The notes beneath the pieces were generated by a model. That model was not told the DNA's origin. It made no database searches and was given only the letters and a program-made list of their open reading frames with translations. From Arthrobacter saudimassiliensis (GTDB lineage: Bacteria; Actinomycetota; Actinomycetes; Actinomycetales; Micrococcaceae): a stretch of DNA of 64,000 bases. The position numbers and the translations under genes are program-made. Within the stretch, counting starts at the first letter, position 1; the number at the start of each line of letters is the position of its first letter. Shown one piece after another: positions 33,759 to 42,306 of the stretch. Where the stretch lies: assembly GCA_900016675.1 (NCBI GenBank), contig LN483071.1, forward strand, positions 620,001 to 684,000, written 5' to 3'.

Positions 33759-34652
33759 TCAGGCCGTACAGCCCTCCGGGCAGCGGAGCGTGGCAGGATC
33801 CGACGCGCAGTCGGCGCAGTAGAGGGTGAGCTTGCGGCAGGCCGGGTTCGAGCAGTTCTCGAACTTGCTGGTGGGCGCCTCGCAGCGGGCGCAGCGGCCG
33901 ATGACCTCGGCGTCGTCGCTGAACTCGGTGTGCATGCGCCGGTCGAACACGTACAGCGAGCCCTCCCAGAGGCCCTTGTCGCCGTAGGCCTCGCCGTAGC
34001 GGACGATGCCGCCGTCGAGCTGGTAGACCTCCTTGAAGCCCCGGTTGACCATCAGCGAGGAGAGCACCTCGCAGCGGACGCCGCCGGTGCAGTACGTCAC
34101 CACCGGCTTGTCCTTCAGCTCGTCGTACTTGCCCGAGTCCAGCTCGCGGATGAAATCCCGGGTGGTCTCGACGTCGGGCACCACGGCGTTCTTGAACCGG
34201 CCGATCTGCGCTTCGAAGGCGTTGCGGCCGTCGAAGAAGACCACGTCCTCCCCCGCGGCGCGGCGGGCGTCCACCAGCTCGTGCAGTTCCTCCGGGCGCA
34301 GGTGCACGCCGCCGCCGACGACGCCGTGCTCATCGACCTTCAGCTCGCCGGGGGCCCCGAAGCTTACGATTTCCTTCCGCACCTTCACGGAAAGCCGCGG
34401 GAAGTCCTCCGCGGAGCCCTCGGAGTACTTCACCTCCAGTCCGCGGAATCCCGGGTACTGCCGGGTGGCCTTCACGTAGGCCTTCACCGCGTCCAGCGGG
34501 CCGCCGACCGTACCGTTAATACCGTCCGGGGAGATCAGGATGCGCCCGCGCAGGCCGAGGGAGTCGCACAGCGTGTGCTGCCACAGGCGGACCGCCTCGG
34601 GGTCCGGCAGCGGGGTGAAGAGGTAGTACAGAGCGATTCGGTTCATTGCCAC
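33759..34652 (-). CDS. trhO: tRNA uridine(34) hydroxylase TrhO (rhodanese family)
   Basis: Oxygen-dependent hydroxylation of U34 in tRNA, a wobble modification. The 297-residue protein has an N-terminal ferredoxin-like domain ([20 protein letters not shown] near residue 36) and a rhodanese domain with the catalytic cysteine in [11 protein letters not shown] near 188. The C-terminus has eight cysteines in paired arrangement (R-C-A-R-C, N-C-S-N-P-A-C, C-A-D-C, C-P-E-G-C), probably zinc-binding. The GTG at 34652 has TACCCT 6 bases upstream. An ATG two codons later has a GAGGGG ribosome site and may be used instead. Confidence 0.9.
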   Translation of the reverse strand: MAMNRIALYYLFTPLPDPEAVRLWQHTLCDSLGLRGRILISPDGINGTVGGPLDAVKAYVKATRQYPGFRGLEVKYSEGSAEDFPRLSVKVRKEIVSFGAPGELKVDEHGVVGGGVHLRPEELHELVDARRAAGEDVVFFDGRNAFEAQIGRFKNAVVPDVETTRDFIRELDSGKYDELKDKPVVTYCTGGVRCEVLSSLMVNRGFKEVYQLDGGIVRYGEAYGDKGLWEGSLYVFDRRMHTEFSDDAEVIGRCARCEAPTSKFENCSNPACRKLTLYCADCASDPATLRCPEGCTA

Positions 34653-34820
34653 CCCTCAAGGGTAGTCGGGCGCCGGGAGCCGGCCGGCGTCCTCGGGCCT
34701 GCGGGCGGACGACGTCGGGCTGCCGGGATCATGCCCGCCCTGATCCCGGACGCACGGGAGCGGCGCAGCAGCCGACTGCGGGTTTACCGCCGCTGCATAC
34801 CGTTCCCCCGCCCCGGCCGC

Positions 34821-34826
34821 TATCGT
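34821..34826 (+). promoter_or_regulatory. Candidate -10 of the GNAT gene (leaderless)
   Basis: TATCGT, 6 bases, ATG. No ribosome binding site is visible. Confidence 0.45.
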
Positions 34827-34832
34827 GCATGC

Positions 34833-35486
34833 ATGGGCGAGCTGAGCGAGGAACTGCTGGAGACCTGGGTCTCCGGATGGGCGCAGGCCCGGGGCTATCG
34901 GATGCGGCACGAGGGCCGCTTTCCTGCCGCGCTGCTGCACGACAAGACCAACGACTGGGAGTATTTCGCCCTGGAACCCTCCCACGACGAGTTCGCGGCG
35001 CTGGCCTCCTCGGCCCGGCACAGCCCGCAGCGGCTGTTCACGATCGTGACCCGGCGGCTGGACGAAATCCACGGTGCGGCGTCCGTGTACGGGCTCCAGG
35101 TCCGGTCCGCGGACGAGGTGTTCATGGTCCTGGCCATGGAGGGCCAGGACGTCGAGGATCCGCTGCCGCCGGGAGACGGATATGAGACGTACACCCTGCG
35201 TTCCGGAACGGTGGGCGATGTGTCGGTGACCCTGGACGGGGCTCCGGTCGCCAGCGGCCGCGTCGCGGTGGTCAACGGCATCGCCGTGTATGACCGGATT
35301 CTCACCGACCCGGAGTACCGCCGGCTGGGGCTCGGCAGCTATGTGATGCGGGCGCTGACCGCGGTGGCCCTGGAGCACGACGCCGAGACCGGGCTGCTGA
35401 TCTCCACCGCAGAAGGCCTGGAGCTATACCGGTATCTGGGCTGGGAGCCGCTGGCCGGCGTCGTCATGCTGGAGCCGCGGCTCTGA
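34833..35486 (+). CDS. GNAT family N-acetyltransferase
   Basis: A 217-residue protein whose C-terminal half (about 120-215) is a GNAT fold: N-G-I-A-V-Y-D-R-I-L-T-D-P-E-Y-R-R-L-G-L-G-S-Y contains the acetyl-CoA pyrophosphate loop (R-R-L-G-L-G), and L-L-I-S-T-A-E-G-L-E-L-Y-R-Y-L-G-W follows as the last strand and helix. The N-terminal 110 residues are less conserved and could shape the acceptor site. The acceptor is unknown. It stands alone between trhO (divergent) and the helicase gene (same direction, 74-base gap). Confidence 0.85.
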   Translation: MGELSEELLETWVSGWAQARGYRMRHEGRFPAALLHDKTNDWEYFALEPSHDEFAALASSARHSPQRLFTIVTRRLDEIHGAASVYGLQVRSADEVFMVLAMEGQDVEDPLPPGDGYETYTLRSGTVGDVSVTLDGAPVASGRVAVVNGIAVYDRILTDPEYRRLGLGSYVMRALTAVALEHDAETGLLISTAEGLELYRYLGWEPLAGVVMLEPRL

Positions 35487-35560
35487 CCCCGCCCGCCGGG
35501 TCGGCTCGGCCTGCGGCGAAACCGCTGCGGCCTGTCGGATCCCGGTGGGAGAATGGCCGC

Positions 35561-37927
35561 GTGGCCCTACACGACTCCCTGATTCCGCTGCTCGGCGGCG
35601 GAGCCGACCCTGAGCAGCTGGTGCATGTGCACGAGATCCCGGCCCGCGAGGCCCGGACTGTGCCGTGGCCGCAGTGGGTGCACCCCGACGTCGTCGCCGG
35701 GTACCAGCGCCTGGGCGTGCAGCTGCCCTGGCGGCACCAGGTCGAGGCCGCGGACACGGCACATGCCGGCAACGACGTCATCGTGGCCACCGGCACCGCC
35801 TCCGGCAAGTCGCTGGCGTATCAGCTGCCGGTGCTGGATGCGATCCACCGCGGCGGGCTGGATGAGCGGGCCACGCTGGAACCCTCGGGCGCCGTCGCCC
35901 TCTACCTGGCGCCGACCAAGGCGCTCGCGGCGGACCAGCTCTCGGCGGTCAAGGCGCTCGGGCTGCCCACGGTGCGGGCGGAAACCTACGACGGCGACAC
36001 CGACCCCGGCGCCCGCCGCTGGATCCGCGACCATGCCAACCTGGTGCTCGCCAACCCGGACATGCTGCACTTCGGGGTGCTGCCCAACCATTCCTGGTGG
36101 GCGCGGTTCTTCCGCCGCCTGAAGTACGTGGTGATCGACGAGGCGCACAGCTACCGGGGCGTGTTCGGGTCCAACGTGGCGAACCTGATGCGCCGGCTGC
36201 GGCGGATCTGCCGCTGGTACGGGGCCGACCCGGTGTTCATCGGCGCCTCGGCGACCTCCTCCGATCCCGGGGAGTCCTTCGGCCGGCTGATCGGCGGCCC
36301 GGTGCAGGCCGTGACCGAGGACGCGTCCCCGCACGGCGCCGTGACGGTGGCGTTCTGGGAGCCGCAGCTGACCGAGCTGAAGGGCGAGAACGGGGCCCGC
36401 GAGCGCCGGACGGTGATCGCCGAGACTTCCGATCTGCTGGCCAACCTGGTCTCCGCGCAGGTGCGCACCATCGCGTTCATCAAGTCCCGGCGGGGTGCGG
36501 AGAGCATCGCGTCGATTACCCGCAGGCTGGTCGAGGAGGTGCACCCGTCGCTGCCGGACCGGGTGGCGGCCTACCGTTCCGGCTACCTGCCGGAGGAGCG
36601 GCGGGCGCTGGAGCGTCGGCTGCGCAACGGAGAGCTGCTGGGCATTTCGAGCACCTCCGCGCTGGAACTGGGGATCGACATTTCCGGACTGGACGCCGTG
36701 CTGGTGGCCGGCTGGCCCGGCACAAGGGCCTCGCTGTTCCAGCAGATCGGCCGCGCCGGGCGGGCCGGGCAGGACGCGCTGGCGGCGTTCGTTGCCTCCG
36801 ACGACCCGCTCGACACTTATCTGGTCCACCATCCGGAGGCGGTGTTTGACCGTTCCGTGGAGGCCACCGTCTTCGATCCCGCCAACCCCTACGTGCTGGG
36901 CCCGCATCTGTGCGCTGCCGCGGCGGAGCTGCCGCTGCGGCCCGAGGAACGGGCGGACTTCGGACCTACCGCTGCCGGCCTGCTGGAGCAGCTGGTGGCC
37001 CAGGGCTACCTGCGGCGTCGTCCGGCGGGCTGGTTCTGGACGCACGCCGAGTCCGCGGCGTCGCTGGTGAACCTCCGAGCGGCCGGCGGCGGGCCGATCA
37101 GCATCGTGGAGTCCGAGACCGGCACCCTGCTCGGGACGATGGATTCGCCGCAGGCCCACTACCAGGCCCATACCGGCGCCGTGTATGTCCACCAGGGCCA
37201 GACGTTCCTGGTGGATGAGCTGAACGAGGCCGACCACTGCGCCATGGTCAGCCGCGCGAATCCAGAGTTCTACACTCAGGCCCGGGACGTGACGCAGATC
37301 GAGGTGCTGGAGACCGAGCGGAGCGAGCAGTGGGGCCCGCTGCAGGCGTGCTTCGGCATGGTCAAGGTGACGACCCAGGTGGTCTCCTTCCAGCGCAAGG
37401 CCCTGGTCTCGAACGAGATCCTCGGCGAGGAGCCGCTGGAGCTGGAGGCCCGGGAGCTGTTCACCAAGGCGGTCTGGTTTGTCCTGCCCGAGGAGGAGCT
37501 CACCGCCGCCGGGCTGGCCGCCGCGGACTTCCCCGGCGCCCTGCACGCGGCCGAGCACGCCTCGATCGGCATGCTGCCGCTGGTCGCGACCTCGGACCGG
37601 TGGGACATCGGCGGGGTATCGACCGCCCTGCACGCCGACACCGGCATGCCGACCATCTTCGTCTATGACGGCCACCCCGGTGGAGCAGGCTTCGCGGAGC
37701 GGGCCTATGAAGCTGCACAGATCTGGCTCTCGGCCACCCGTGACGCCATCCGCGCCTGCGAGTGCGAGGCCGGCTGCCCCTCCTGTGTCCAGTCCCCCAA
37801 GTGCGGAAACAAGAACAACCCGCTGGACAAGAACGGTGCGGTCACCCTGCTCGGGGTACTGCTGGAGCACGCGCCCGCCATGGCGGCCGAAAGGGAGCGG
37901 GAACAGGTGTCCGCGGCGGGCCGCTGA
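35561..37927 (+). CDS. DEAD/DEAH helicase with C-terminal DUF1998 zinc domain (MrfA-like)
   Basis: A 788-residue superfamily 2 helicase. Motif I is A-T-G-T-A-S-G-K-S near residue 76, motif II V-I-D-E-A-H-S-Y near 192, motif III G-A-S-A-T-S near 228, and motif VI Q-Q-I-G-R-A-G-R-A-G near 396. The C-terminal domain ends with four clustered cysteines (C-E-C-E-A-G-C-P-S-C near 730 and P-K-C-G-N-K). This matches the MrfA family, implicated in repair of mitomycin damage in Bacillus. GTG start with GGGAG. Its neighbour on the other strand is the tad operon, as for Rv3649 in Mycobacterium. Confidence 0.92.
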   Translation: MALHDSLIPLLGGGADPEQLVHVHEIPAREARTVPWPQWVHPDVVAGYQRLGVQLPWRHQVEAADTAHAGNDVIVATGTASGKSLAYQLPVLDAIHRGGLDERATLEPSGAVALYLAPTKALAADQLSAVKALGLPTVRAETYDGDTDPGARRWIRDHANLVLANPDMLHFGVLPNHSWWARFFRRLKYVVIDEAHSYRGVFGSNVANLMRRLRRICRWYGADPVFIGASATSSDPGESFGRLIGGPVQAVTEDASPHGAVTVAFWEPQLTELKGENGARERRTVIAETSDLLANLVSAQVRTIAFIKSRRGAESIASITRRLVEEVHPSLPDRVAAYRSGYLPEERRALERRLRNGELLGISSTSALELGIDISGLDAVLVAGWPGTRASLFQQIGRAGRAGQDALAAFVASDDPLDTYLVHHPEAVFDRSVEATVFDPANPYVLGPHLCAAAAELPLRPEERADFGPTAAGLLEQLVAQGYLRRRPAGWFWTHAESAASLVNLRAAGGGPISIVESETGTLLGTMDSPQAHYQAHTGAVYVHQGQTFLVDELNEADHCAMVSRANPEFYTQARDVTQIEVLETERSEQWGPLQACFGMVKVTTQVVSFQRKALVSNEILGEEPLELEARELFTKAVWFVLPEEELTAAGLAAADFPGALHAAEHASIGMLPLVATSDRWDIGGVSTALHADTGMPTIFVYDGHPGGAGFAERAYEAAQIWLSATRDAIRACECEAGCPSCVQSPKCGNKNNPLDKNGAVTLLGVLLEHAPAMAAEREREQVSAAGR

Positions 37928-38329
37928 CGCGTCCGGCGTCGCGTCCATACCGCCCGCTGCGGGCGGCCCGGCATGGGCCGTTCCCGTCACGGCCATGCCG
38001 GCCAGCGCCGGGACCGGCACCCGCACGGTGACGGTCGCGGTACCTGCTGCTTCGTCGAGCAGGCACTCCCCCATTCGGGCACCGTTACGTCCCGCTGTCT
38101 CGTCCGCAAGGCCGCAGGGATTAGCCGGCCTGAGCCCGCGCACGGCGTCGGCTGCGGCCAGGGCAGACAGGTCCGCTGCCGTCGATGCCCGGGCGGAGGC
38201 CACCAGTGCCTGTGCCATGAGCAGGATTCCGGCCAGCAGCAGGACCACGGCCAGGGCAACCCCGAGCAGCAGCGCCGTTCCCGCTCCCCGCTCCCCGTCA
38301 GCGGACCATCCGCCGCCGGTCGGTCCCAT
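37928..38329 (-). CDS. TadG/Rv3654c-like pseudopilin, no in-frame stop before the helicase gene
   Basis: Last member of the tad operon. From the ATG (overlapping the tadE stop as TGATG) it has a short basic stretch, a processing-type motif R-G-A-G-T-A-L (G15, with Leu where pilins have Glu at +5), one membrane helix (about 19-45), then T-A-A-D-L-S-A-L-A-A-A-D and a disulfide-type Cys pair (C72, C89), as in Rv3654c proteins. Family similarity fades near residue 120. No stop codon follows in frame until 35567, deep inside the opposite-strand helicase gene, so I give only the part outside that gene. Its real C-terminus is uncertain. Confidence 0.65.
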
Positions 38330-38775
38330 CACGGGCCGTCTTCAGCCGGTGCTGCGGCCGACGCCCGGAGCGTGACGGGAAGCCACCGCAGCAGGGGCGC
38401 GTCCAGCCCCGCGGACACTTCCACCTGTACCCATCCCCCGGTTTCCTGCAGTTCCACGGCAGCGCCGTCACCGGCAACCCGAAGGGCTGCCCCCACCGCC
38501 TGCTCGTCCTGTCCGCGCAGCACCTCCCTTGCGGCTGTCCGTGCCGCTTCCTGCACCCTGAGCTGGGTAACCCCGGCGGCTGCACCGGTCAGCAGAGCAG
38601 CCAGGAGCAGCGTCAGGGCGGGCAACCCCACCGCCATTTCGGCTGTGACGGCGCCCCGCTCGCGCTGCCGGCGATGCCCCGTTTCGGTTCCGGCGCCGGA
38701 CATGCCGCCGGAACCGCTGCTCTCACGCTGCTGCCCGGCACCGGCACCCGCACCCACACCCGCTAGTCCCCGCAT
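38329..38775 (-). CDS. tadE: TadE-like pseudopilin
   Basis: A 148-residue minor pilin. The class IVb processing motif is R-G-A-V-T-A-E-M: cleavage after G41 puts Glu at +5, as in pilins handled by a TadV/PilD-type peptidase. One hydrophobic helix (about 45-68) and a small outer domain follow. The N-terminal 40 residues are Gly/Ser/Arg-rich. The ATG has an AGGAGG ribosome binding site. The stop overlaps the next start by one base. Confidence 0.88.
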   Translation of the reverse strand: MRGLAGVGAGAGAGQQRESSGSGGMSGAGTETGHRRQRERGAVTAEMAVGLPALTLLLAALLTGAAAGVTQLRVQEAARTAAREVLRGQDEQAVGAALRVAGDGAAVELQETGGWVQVEVSAGLDAPLLRWLPVTLRASAAAPAEDGP

Positions 38776-38877
38776 CCTGCCTTCCTCCTTCCGCGCATGG
38801 CACGCCCCCTTTCCCAGCTGAGACGTGGGGCAGCTCGTTGAACTGCCCCACGCCTCCCGGGGCAGGCACAGCGGGTT

Positions 38878-39225
38878 TCAGCCGAAGCTGAGCGCCGATT
38901 GGATCAGCGACATCAGCATCCCCCGCACCTCACCGCTGCCCAGGACGGCGGCCAGAAGCGCAGCAAAGGCGACTGCCGCCAGGGTGGCGATGGCGTACTC
39001 GGCGGTGGCCATGCCCGCTTCAGCGTCATCCGGCAGCTGCCGGGCGGCCGTACGGCGAACCTTCCAGTCGGCCAGGTCCACGACGTCAGAGCTTTCCACC
39101 CGGCTGCGCCGGGCGGCTTCCGCTGCCTGACTGCTGTCCCCGAGGGCCGGTTCCGCCCCGCAGCCGGTAAGGTTTCCCGGCCGCTGGTTTTCAAGGCGGC
39201 GGGCGTTCTGGATCTGCTTCATCAT
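38878..39225 (-). CDS. DUF4244 protein, probable Flp-type major pilin
   Basis: A 115-residue protein. A hydrophilic leader of about 71 residues ends in D-D-A-E-A-G, and M-A-T-A-E-Y-A-I-A-T follows. G71 with Glu at +5 and Tyr at +6 is the G/XXXXEY cleavage signature of Flp pilins. The mature part would be only 44 residues, nearly all one hydrophobic helix, again as in Flp. The leader is longer than in most Flp proteins. The start is placed at the first of two ATG codons, behind GGAAGGACGA. It lies between tadC and tadE in operon order. Confidence 0.85.
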   Translation of the reverse strand: MMKQIQNARRLENQRPGNLTGCGAEPALGDSSQAAEAARRSRVESSDVVDLADWKVRRTAARQLPDDAEAGMATAEYAIATLAAVAFAALLAAVLGSGEVRGMLMSLIQSALSFG

Positions 39226-39406
39226 TCGTCCTTCCCGGAGATGCCGACGGTCGGCTGACCGGTCGGTGAACGCCATCCTTCGCGAGCACCGGACCCGATA
39301 GGACGAGGGCAGGGGCGGCTCTGGACCGGCATGGACGCTTCACCGGGGTGTGGAGGAACCGGCGCCGGCGCTTGACCAGCCGGGCGGCGCCGCTCTGCCC
39401 GGGGCC

Positions 39407-39538
39407 GGCAGCCGGTCAGCCCAAGTCAGGCAGCCGGTCAGCCAGAGCCAGGCAACCGGTCAGCCAGAGCCAGGCAACCGGTCAGCCAGGTCGGCCAGCA
39501 GGTCAGTCCAGGTCGGCCAGCAGGTCAGTCCAGATTGG
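39407..39538. repeat. Six-unit 22-bp tandem array at the 3' end of tadC
   Basis: Six consecutive 22-base units starting at 39407, 39429, 39451, 39473, 39495 and 39517, each with a GGTCA core near the middle. Units 2-4 are nearly identical; the outer units have drifted. The last unit contains the tadC stop codon, and the rest occupies the gap before the pilin gene. The remaining gap (39226-39406) shows no other feature. Confidence 0.88.
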
Positions 39539-40106
39539 GGAGCAGGGACATGAGCAGCGGAAGGACGGTCAGGGCGGCGAAGGCGGGCAAGGCGCACAGC
39601 CCCAGAGGCAGCACCAGTCGGACTCCGAGCACCGCGGCCCGCCGTTCCAGCGAGCGCATCCGCCGCCTCCGCAGCTGGGCCGCCTGTGCCTGCAGCACCC
39701 GCGCGGCGGGCGCCCCGCTGCCCGCCGCATACGTCAGCGCGTAACGCAGGTCGGCCAGGGCATGGGTGGCACCCGGGCGGCCCGGCACCGGGCCCGCCGC
39801 GGGCTGACCGGCAGCCAGGGCCCAGGCTTCCTCCCAGGCCAGCCCAAGGGCCAGGCCTGCAGCCAGGCGTTGCAGGCCCTCCGCTGTCGTCTGCTCACAC
39901 AGCCCTCCGACCACGTCCAGGGCGGAGCCGAGCGGTCGTCCGGCCGCCAGCATCACCGCCACGAGGTCCAGCATCAGCGCAGGGTCGCTGATGCCGGGCG
40001 GTGGATCAGGTTCGATAGACGGCCCCGTCTGTCGTGCCGACGCCGGGGGAAGAAGCAGCACGACGGAACCGGCGGCCAGCAGCAGCGCCACCAACCCTCC
40101 GATCAT
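39525..40106 (-). CDS. tadC: TadC-like type II secretion system F-domain protein
   Basis: A 193-residue membrane platform protein of the Tad pilus machine. It has membrane helices near residues 3-22 and at the C-terminus (about 165-190), and a GspF/T2SSF-type cytoplasmic part (D-L-V-A-V-M-L-A-A-G-R-P-L-G-S-A-L) between them. The start ATG overlaps the tadB stop by four bases (ATGA). In Mycobacterium the equivalent is Rv3657c. The gene ends inside the 22-bp repeat array. Confidence 0.85.
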   Translation of the reverse strand: MIGGLVALLLAAGSVVLLLPPASARQTGPSIEPDPPPGISDPALMLDLVAVMLAAGRPLGSALDVVGGLCEQTTAEGLQRLAAGLALGLAWEEAWALAAGQPAAGPVPGRPGATHALADLRYALTYAAGSGAPAARVLQAQAAQLRRRRMRSLERRAAVLGVRLVLPLGLCALPAFAALTVLPLLMSLLPNLD

Positions 40107-41065
40107 GTCGGTGCCGTTCCCGCTGCGGCGGCAACGAGCCGCCGGGACCAGACCCGCCCGGCCGCAGTCAGTACTGTCGCCGCCGCCAGCACCACCCACC
40201 CGAACCACGAATCCAGCAGCGTTTCCACCGGATCCGCGCCCAACATATATCCCAGGCCCAGTCCACCCACCGGCAGCCAGGCCAGGAGCCGGACGGTGGC
40301 CTGCGGTCCGGCAAGGACGCCGTCACGGGCAGCCCGGGCGTCCTGGTCCGCTTCCAGCGCCTCTGCGTACCGGTGCAGCAGCTCCGAGAGAGGCGCTCCG
40401 CTGGCCTCGGCAACGTGCACGCAGGCGGCCAGGTCCCGCCAGAACCTGCCTTCGCTCGACAACTGCCCGGAGCGGCTGCCCGGCCGGAGACCGGGCCGGA
40501 GGAGAGCAAACTGTCGGCTCCGCCGCCTGCCGACCGTGGACGCTGCCTCCTGCAGTACCGGCACCACGCTCAGGCCCAGCCTGGCGGCGCGCGCCGCAGC
40601 GGCCAGGACGTCGGCCCGGTTCGGAGGGATGTCCCCCGCTTCGGCTTCAGCCCGGCAGAGAGACGCCGCGTCCGCCCACAAGGATCCCGGTGAGCGGCCG
40701 GCGGCCAGCAGTCCCGCCAGCTGGTGTACCAGCAGCGGCAGGGAGTCATCCTGTGGCGATTGCGCCCGCGGACCCTGCCGGCGGTCTGCCGCAAACGTCC
40801 GGCGGCCCGGTGCGGTGTGCCCGAATCCTTCCGCACGGCGTGCCTCCCCGCCCGGGACGGACGCCCGTCCGGTTTGCCGGCGGAGCAGCCTGAACATCCG
40901 GAGCGCCGGCGTCGCCCCGGATCCCGCACCCGCACCAGCTCCCGCTCCCGCACCAGCTCCCGCTCCCGCACCGGACGCCGGGCTGGTGCGACCGCGGCGT
41001 CCAGGTGGTGTCTCCAGCAGGGTGATGGCTGCGAGCAGCAGCAGCGTCACTGCGGCCCCGGTCAC
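40103..41065 (-). CDS. tadB: TadB-like type II secretion system F-domain protein
   Basis: Second platform protein, 320 residues. An N-terminal helix (4-16) is followed by a Gly-Ala repeat linker (about 32-50) and an Arg-rich stretch. The GspF-like domain (L-V-H-Q-L-A-G-L-L-A-A-G-R-S-P-G near residue 113, L-A-A-C-V-H-V-A-E-A-S-G-A-P-L-S near 213) and two C-terminal membrane helices (about 255-305) come after. GTG start overlapping the tadA stop (GTGA). An 18-bp perfect tandem repeat encodes part of the Gly-Ala linker. Confidence 0.87.
   Translation of the reverse strand: MTGAAVTLLLLAAITLLETPPGRRGRTSPASGAGAGAGAGAGAGAGAGSGATPALRMFRLLRRQTGRASVPGGEARRAEGFGHTAPGRRTFAADRRQGPRAQSPQDDSLPLLVHQLAGLLAAGRSPGSLWADAASLCRAEAEAGDIPPNRADVLAAAARAARLGLSVVPVLQEAASTVGRRRSRQFALLRPGLRPGSRSGQLSSEGRFWRDLAACVHVAEASGAPLSELLHRYAEALEADQDARAARDGVLAGPQATVRLLAWLPVGGLGLGYMLGADPVETLLDSWFGWVVLAAATVLTAAGRVWSRRLVAAAAGTAPT
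40931..40966. repeat. 18-bp perfect tandem repeat in tadB
   Basis: Units 40931-40948 and 40949-40966 are identical and encode the Gly-Ala linker. A third partial unit follows. Confidence 0.8.
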
Positions 41066-42306
41066 GGTCCGCCTGCGGACAGGAGGGCGTCCAGCTCGGA
41101 CTTTGCCGCGCCGGGAACCATGGCACCGTTCCTGCGGATCAGGGCCGGACTCACCGACAGCCCGCCCGGGCCGCTCCTGAGCAGGGCCACCTCGCCCACC
41201 TGCCGTCCCTGCCGGGTCCGGGTGAGATGGATCAGCACGTCGAGGGCACTGCCGGCCTGCAGTTCCAGGGCCCGCTGGCTCATGCCCGCGAGCGCACCGA
41301 GCGCCGCCAGCCTGGCCGGGACGGCCTCGGCGGAGTTCGCGTGCAGCGTTCCGCCGGCGCCGTCGTGCCCGGTGTTCATGGCAGCCAGCAGCTCACGCAC
41401 CTCACCGCCCCGGCACTCTCCGACCACCAGCCGGTCGGGGCGCATCCTCAGGGCCTGGCGCACCAGATCCGCCAGGTCGATGCCGCCGCTGCCCTCGATG
41501 TTGCCGCGTCGGCTCTGCAGGCCCAGCACGTGCGGGTGATCCGGCCGCAGCTCGGAGGCGTCCTCCACCACCACTATGCGCTCCCGGGGACCGCACAGGG
41601 ACAGCATGGCGGCCAGCAGGGTGGTCTTTCCCGTGCCGGTGGCGCCGCTGATCAGGAAGTTGAGCCGCCGGGCGACCACTGCCTGCAGCACCGAGGCAAC
41701 GGCTTCGTCGACCATGCCGCCGGCCACCAGCTCCGGCAGCAGCAGGACCCGGCTCCGCCGGATCCGGACTGAAAGCACCGTTCCGGCCGTGGAGACCGGC
41801 GGCAGGACGGCATGAATCCGGTACGGACCCAGCTGCACGTCCGCGCAGGGGCTGGCGTCGTCGAGACGGCGGCCGCCCGCCGCCACCAGCCGTACGGCCA
41901 GGGCCCGCACCTCGGTTTCGGTGCCCAGCCGCAGTCCGGACAGTGCCAGCCCGTCATGGCCTTCGGTCCAGACCTGGTCGGGCGCGTTGACGAGAATGTC
42001 GGTCACCGCCGGGTCCTCCGCCAGCGGCTGAAGCGGCCCCAGGCCCTGCAGCTCCGCACGGACCCGGTCCACGGCGGCCAGCGCTCCCTGGGTGCCAAGC
42101 ACCCGCCCGCTCTGCTGGACCGCTTCCGCCAGGCCGACCCGGGTCACCGGCGCCGGATCCGCCACGACCCTGCGGCGGATCAGCGCCACGACGTCGTCCA
42201 TGCCGGGTTCCCCGGACGGCCCCGCGGACGACGTCGGATGGCCGGGACGGAACGGCCGGGACTGGACCGGCTCGCCGGCAACGTGGCGGCCGGACCGGGC
42301 ACTCAT
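41062..42306 (-). CDS. tadA: Tad pilus assembly/secretion ATPase TadA (CpaF)
   Basis: Cytoplasmic hexameric ATPase powering pilus assembly; 414 residues. Visible motifs: Walker A G-A-T-G-T-G-K-T-T near residue 222, an Asp box V-V-V-E-D-A-S-E-L near 247, Walker B-like R-P-D-R-L-V-V-G-E-C-R-G-G-E near 290, and a His box T-G-H-D-G-A-G-G-T-L-H-A-N near 313. The N-terminal domain contains I-L-V-N-A-P-D-Q-V-W near 107. The start ATG overlaps the upstream stop as ATGA. The equivalent in Mycobacterium is Rv3659c. Confidence 0.94.
   Translation of the reverse strand: MSARSGRHVAGEPVQSRPFRPGHPTSSAGPSGEPGMDDVVALIRRRVVADPAPVTRVGLAEAVQQSGRVLGTQGALAAVDRVRAELQGLGPLQPLAEDPAVTDILVNAPDQVWTEGHDGLALSGLRLGTETEVRALAVRLVAAGGRRLDDASPCADVQLGPYRIHAVLPPVSTAGTVLSVRIRRSRVLLLPELVAGGMVDEAVASVLQAVVARRLNFLISGATGTGKTTLLAAMLSLCGPRERIVVVEDASELRPDHPHVLGLQSRRGNIEGSGGIDLADLVRQALRMRPDRLVVGECRGGEVRELLAAMNTGHDGAGGTLHANSAEAVPARLAALGALAGMSQRALELQAGSALDVLIHLTRTRQGRQVGEVALLRSGPGGLSVSPALIRRNGAMVPGAAKSELDALLSAGGP

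Noticed and set aside
35567-37927. The part of the TadG-like frame antisense to the helicase as real protein
   Set aside because: The composition is that of a reversed helicase gene. Kept only as a finding about the missing stop.
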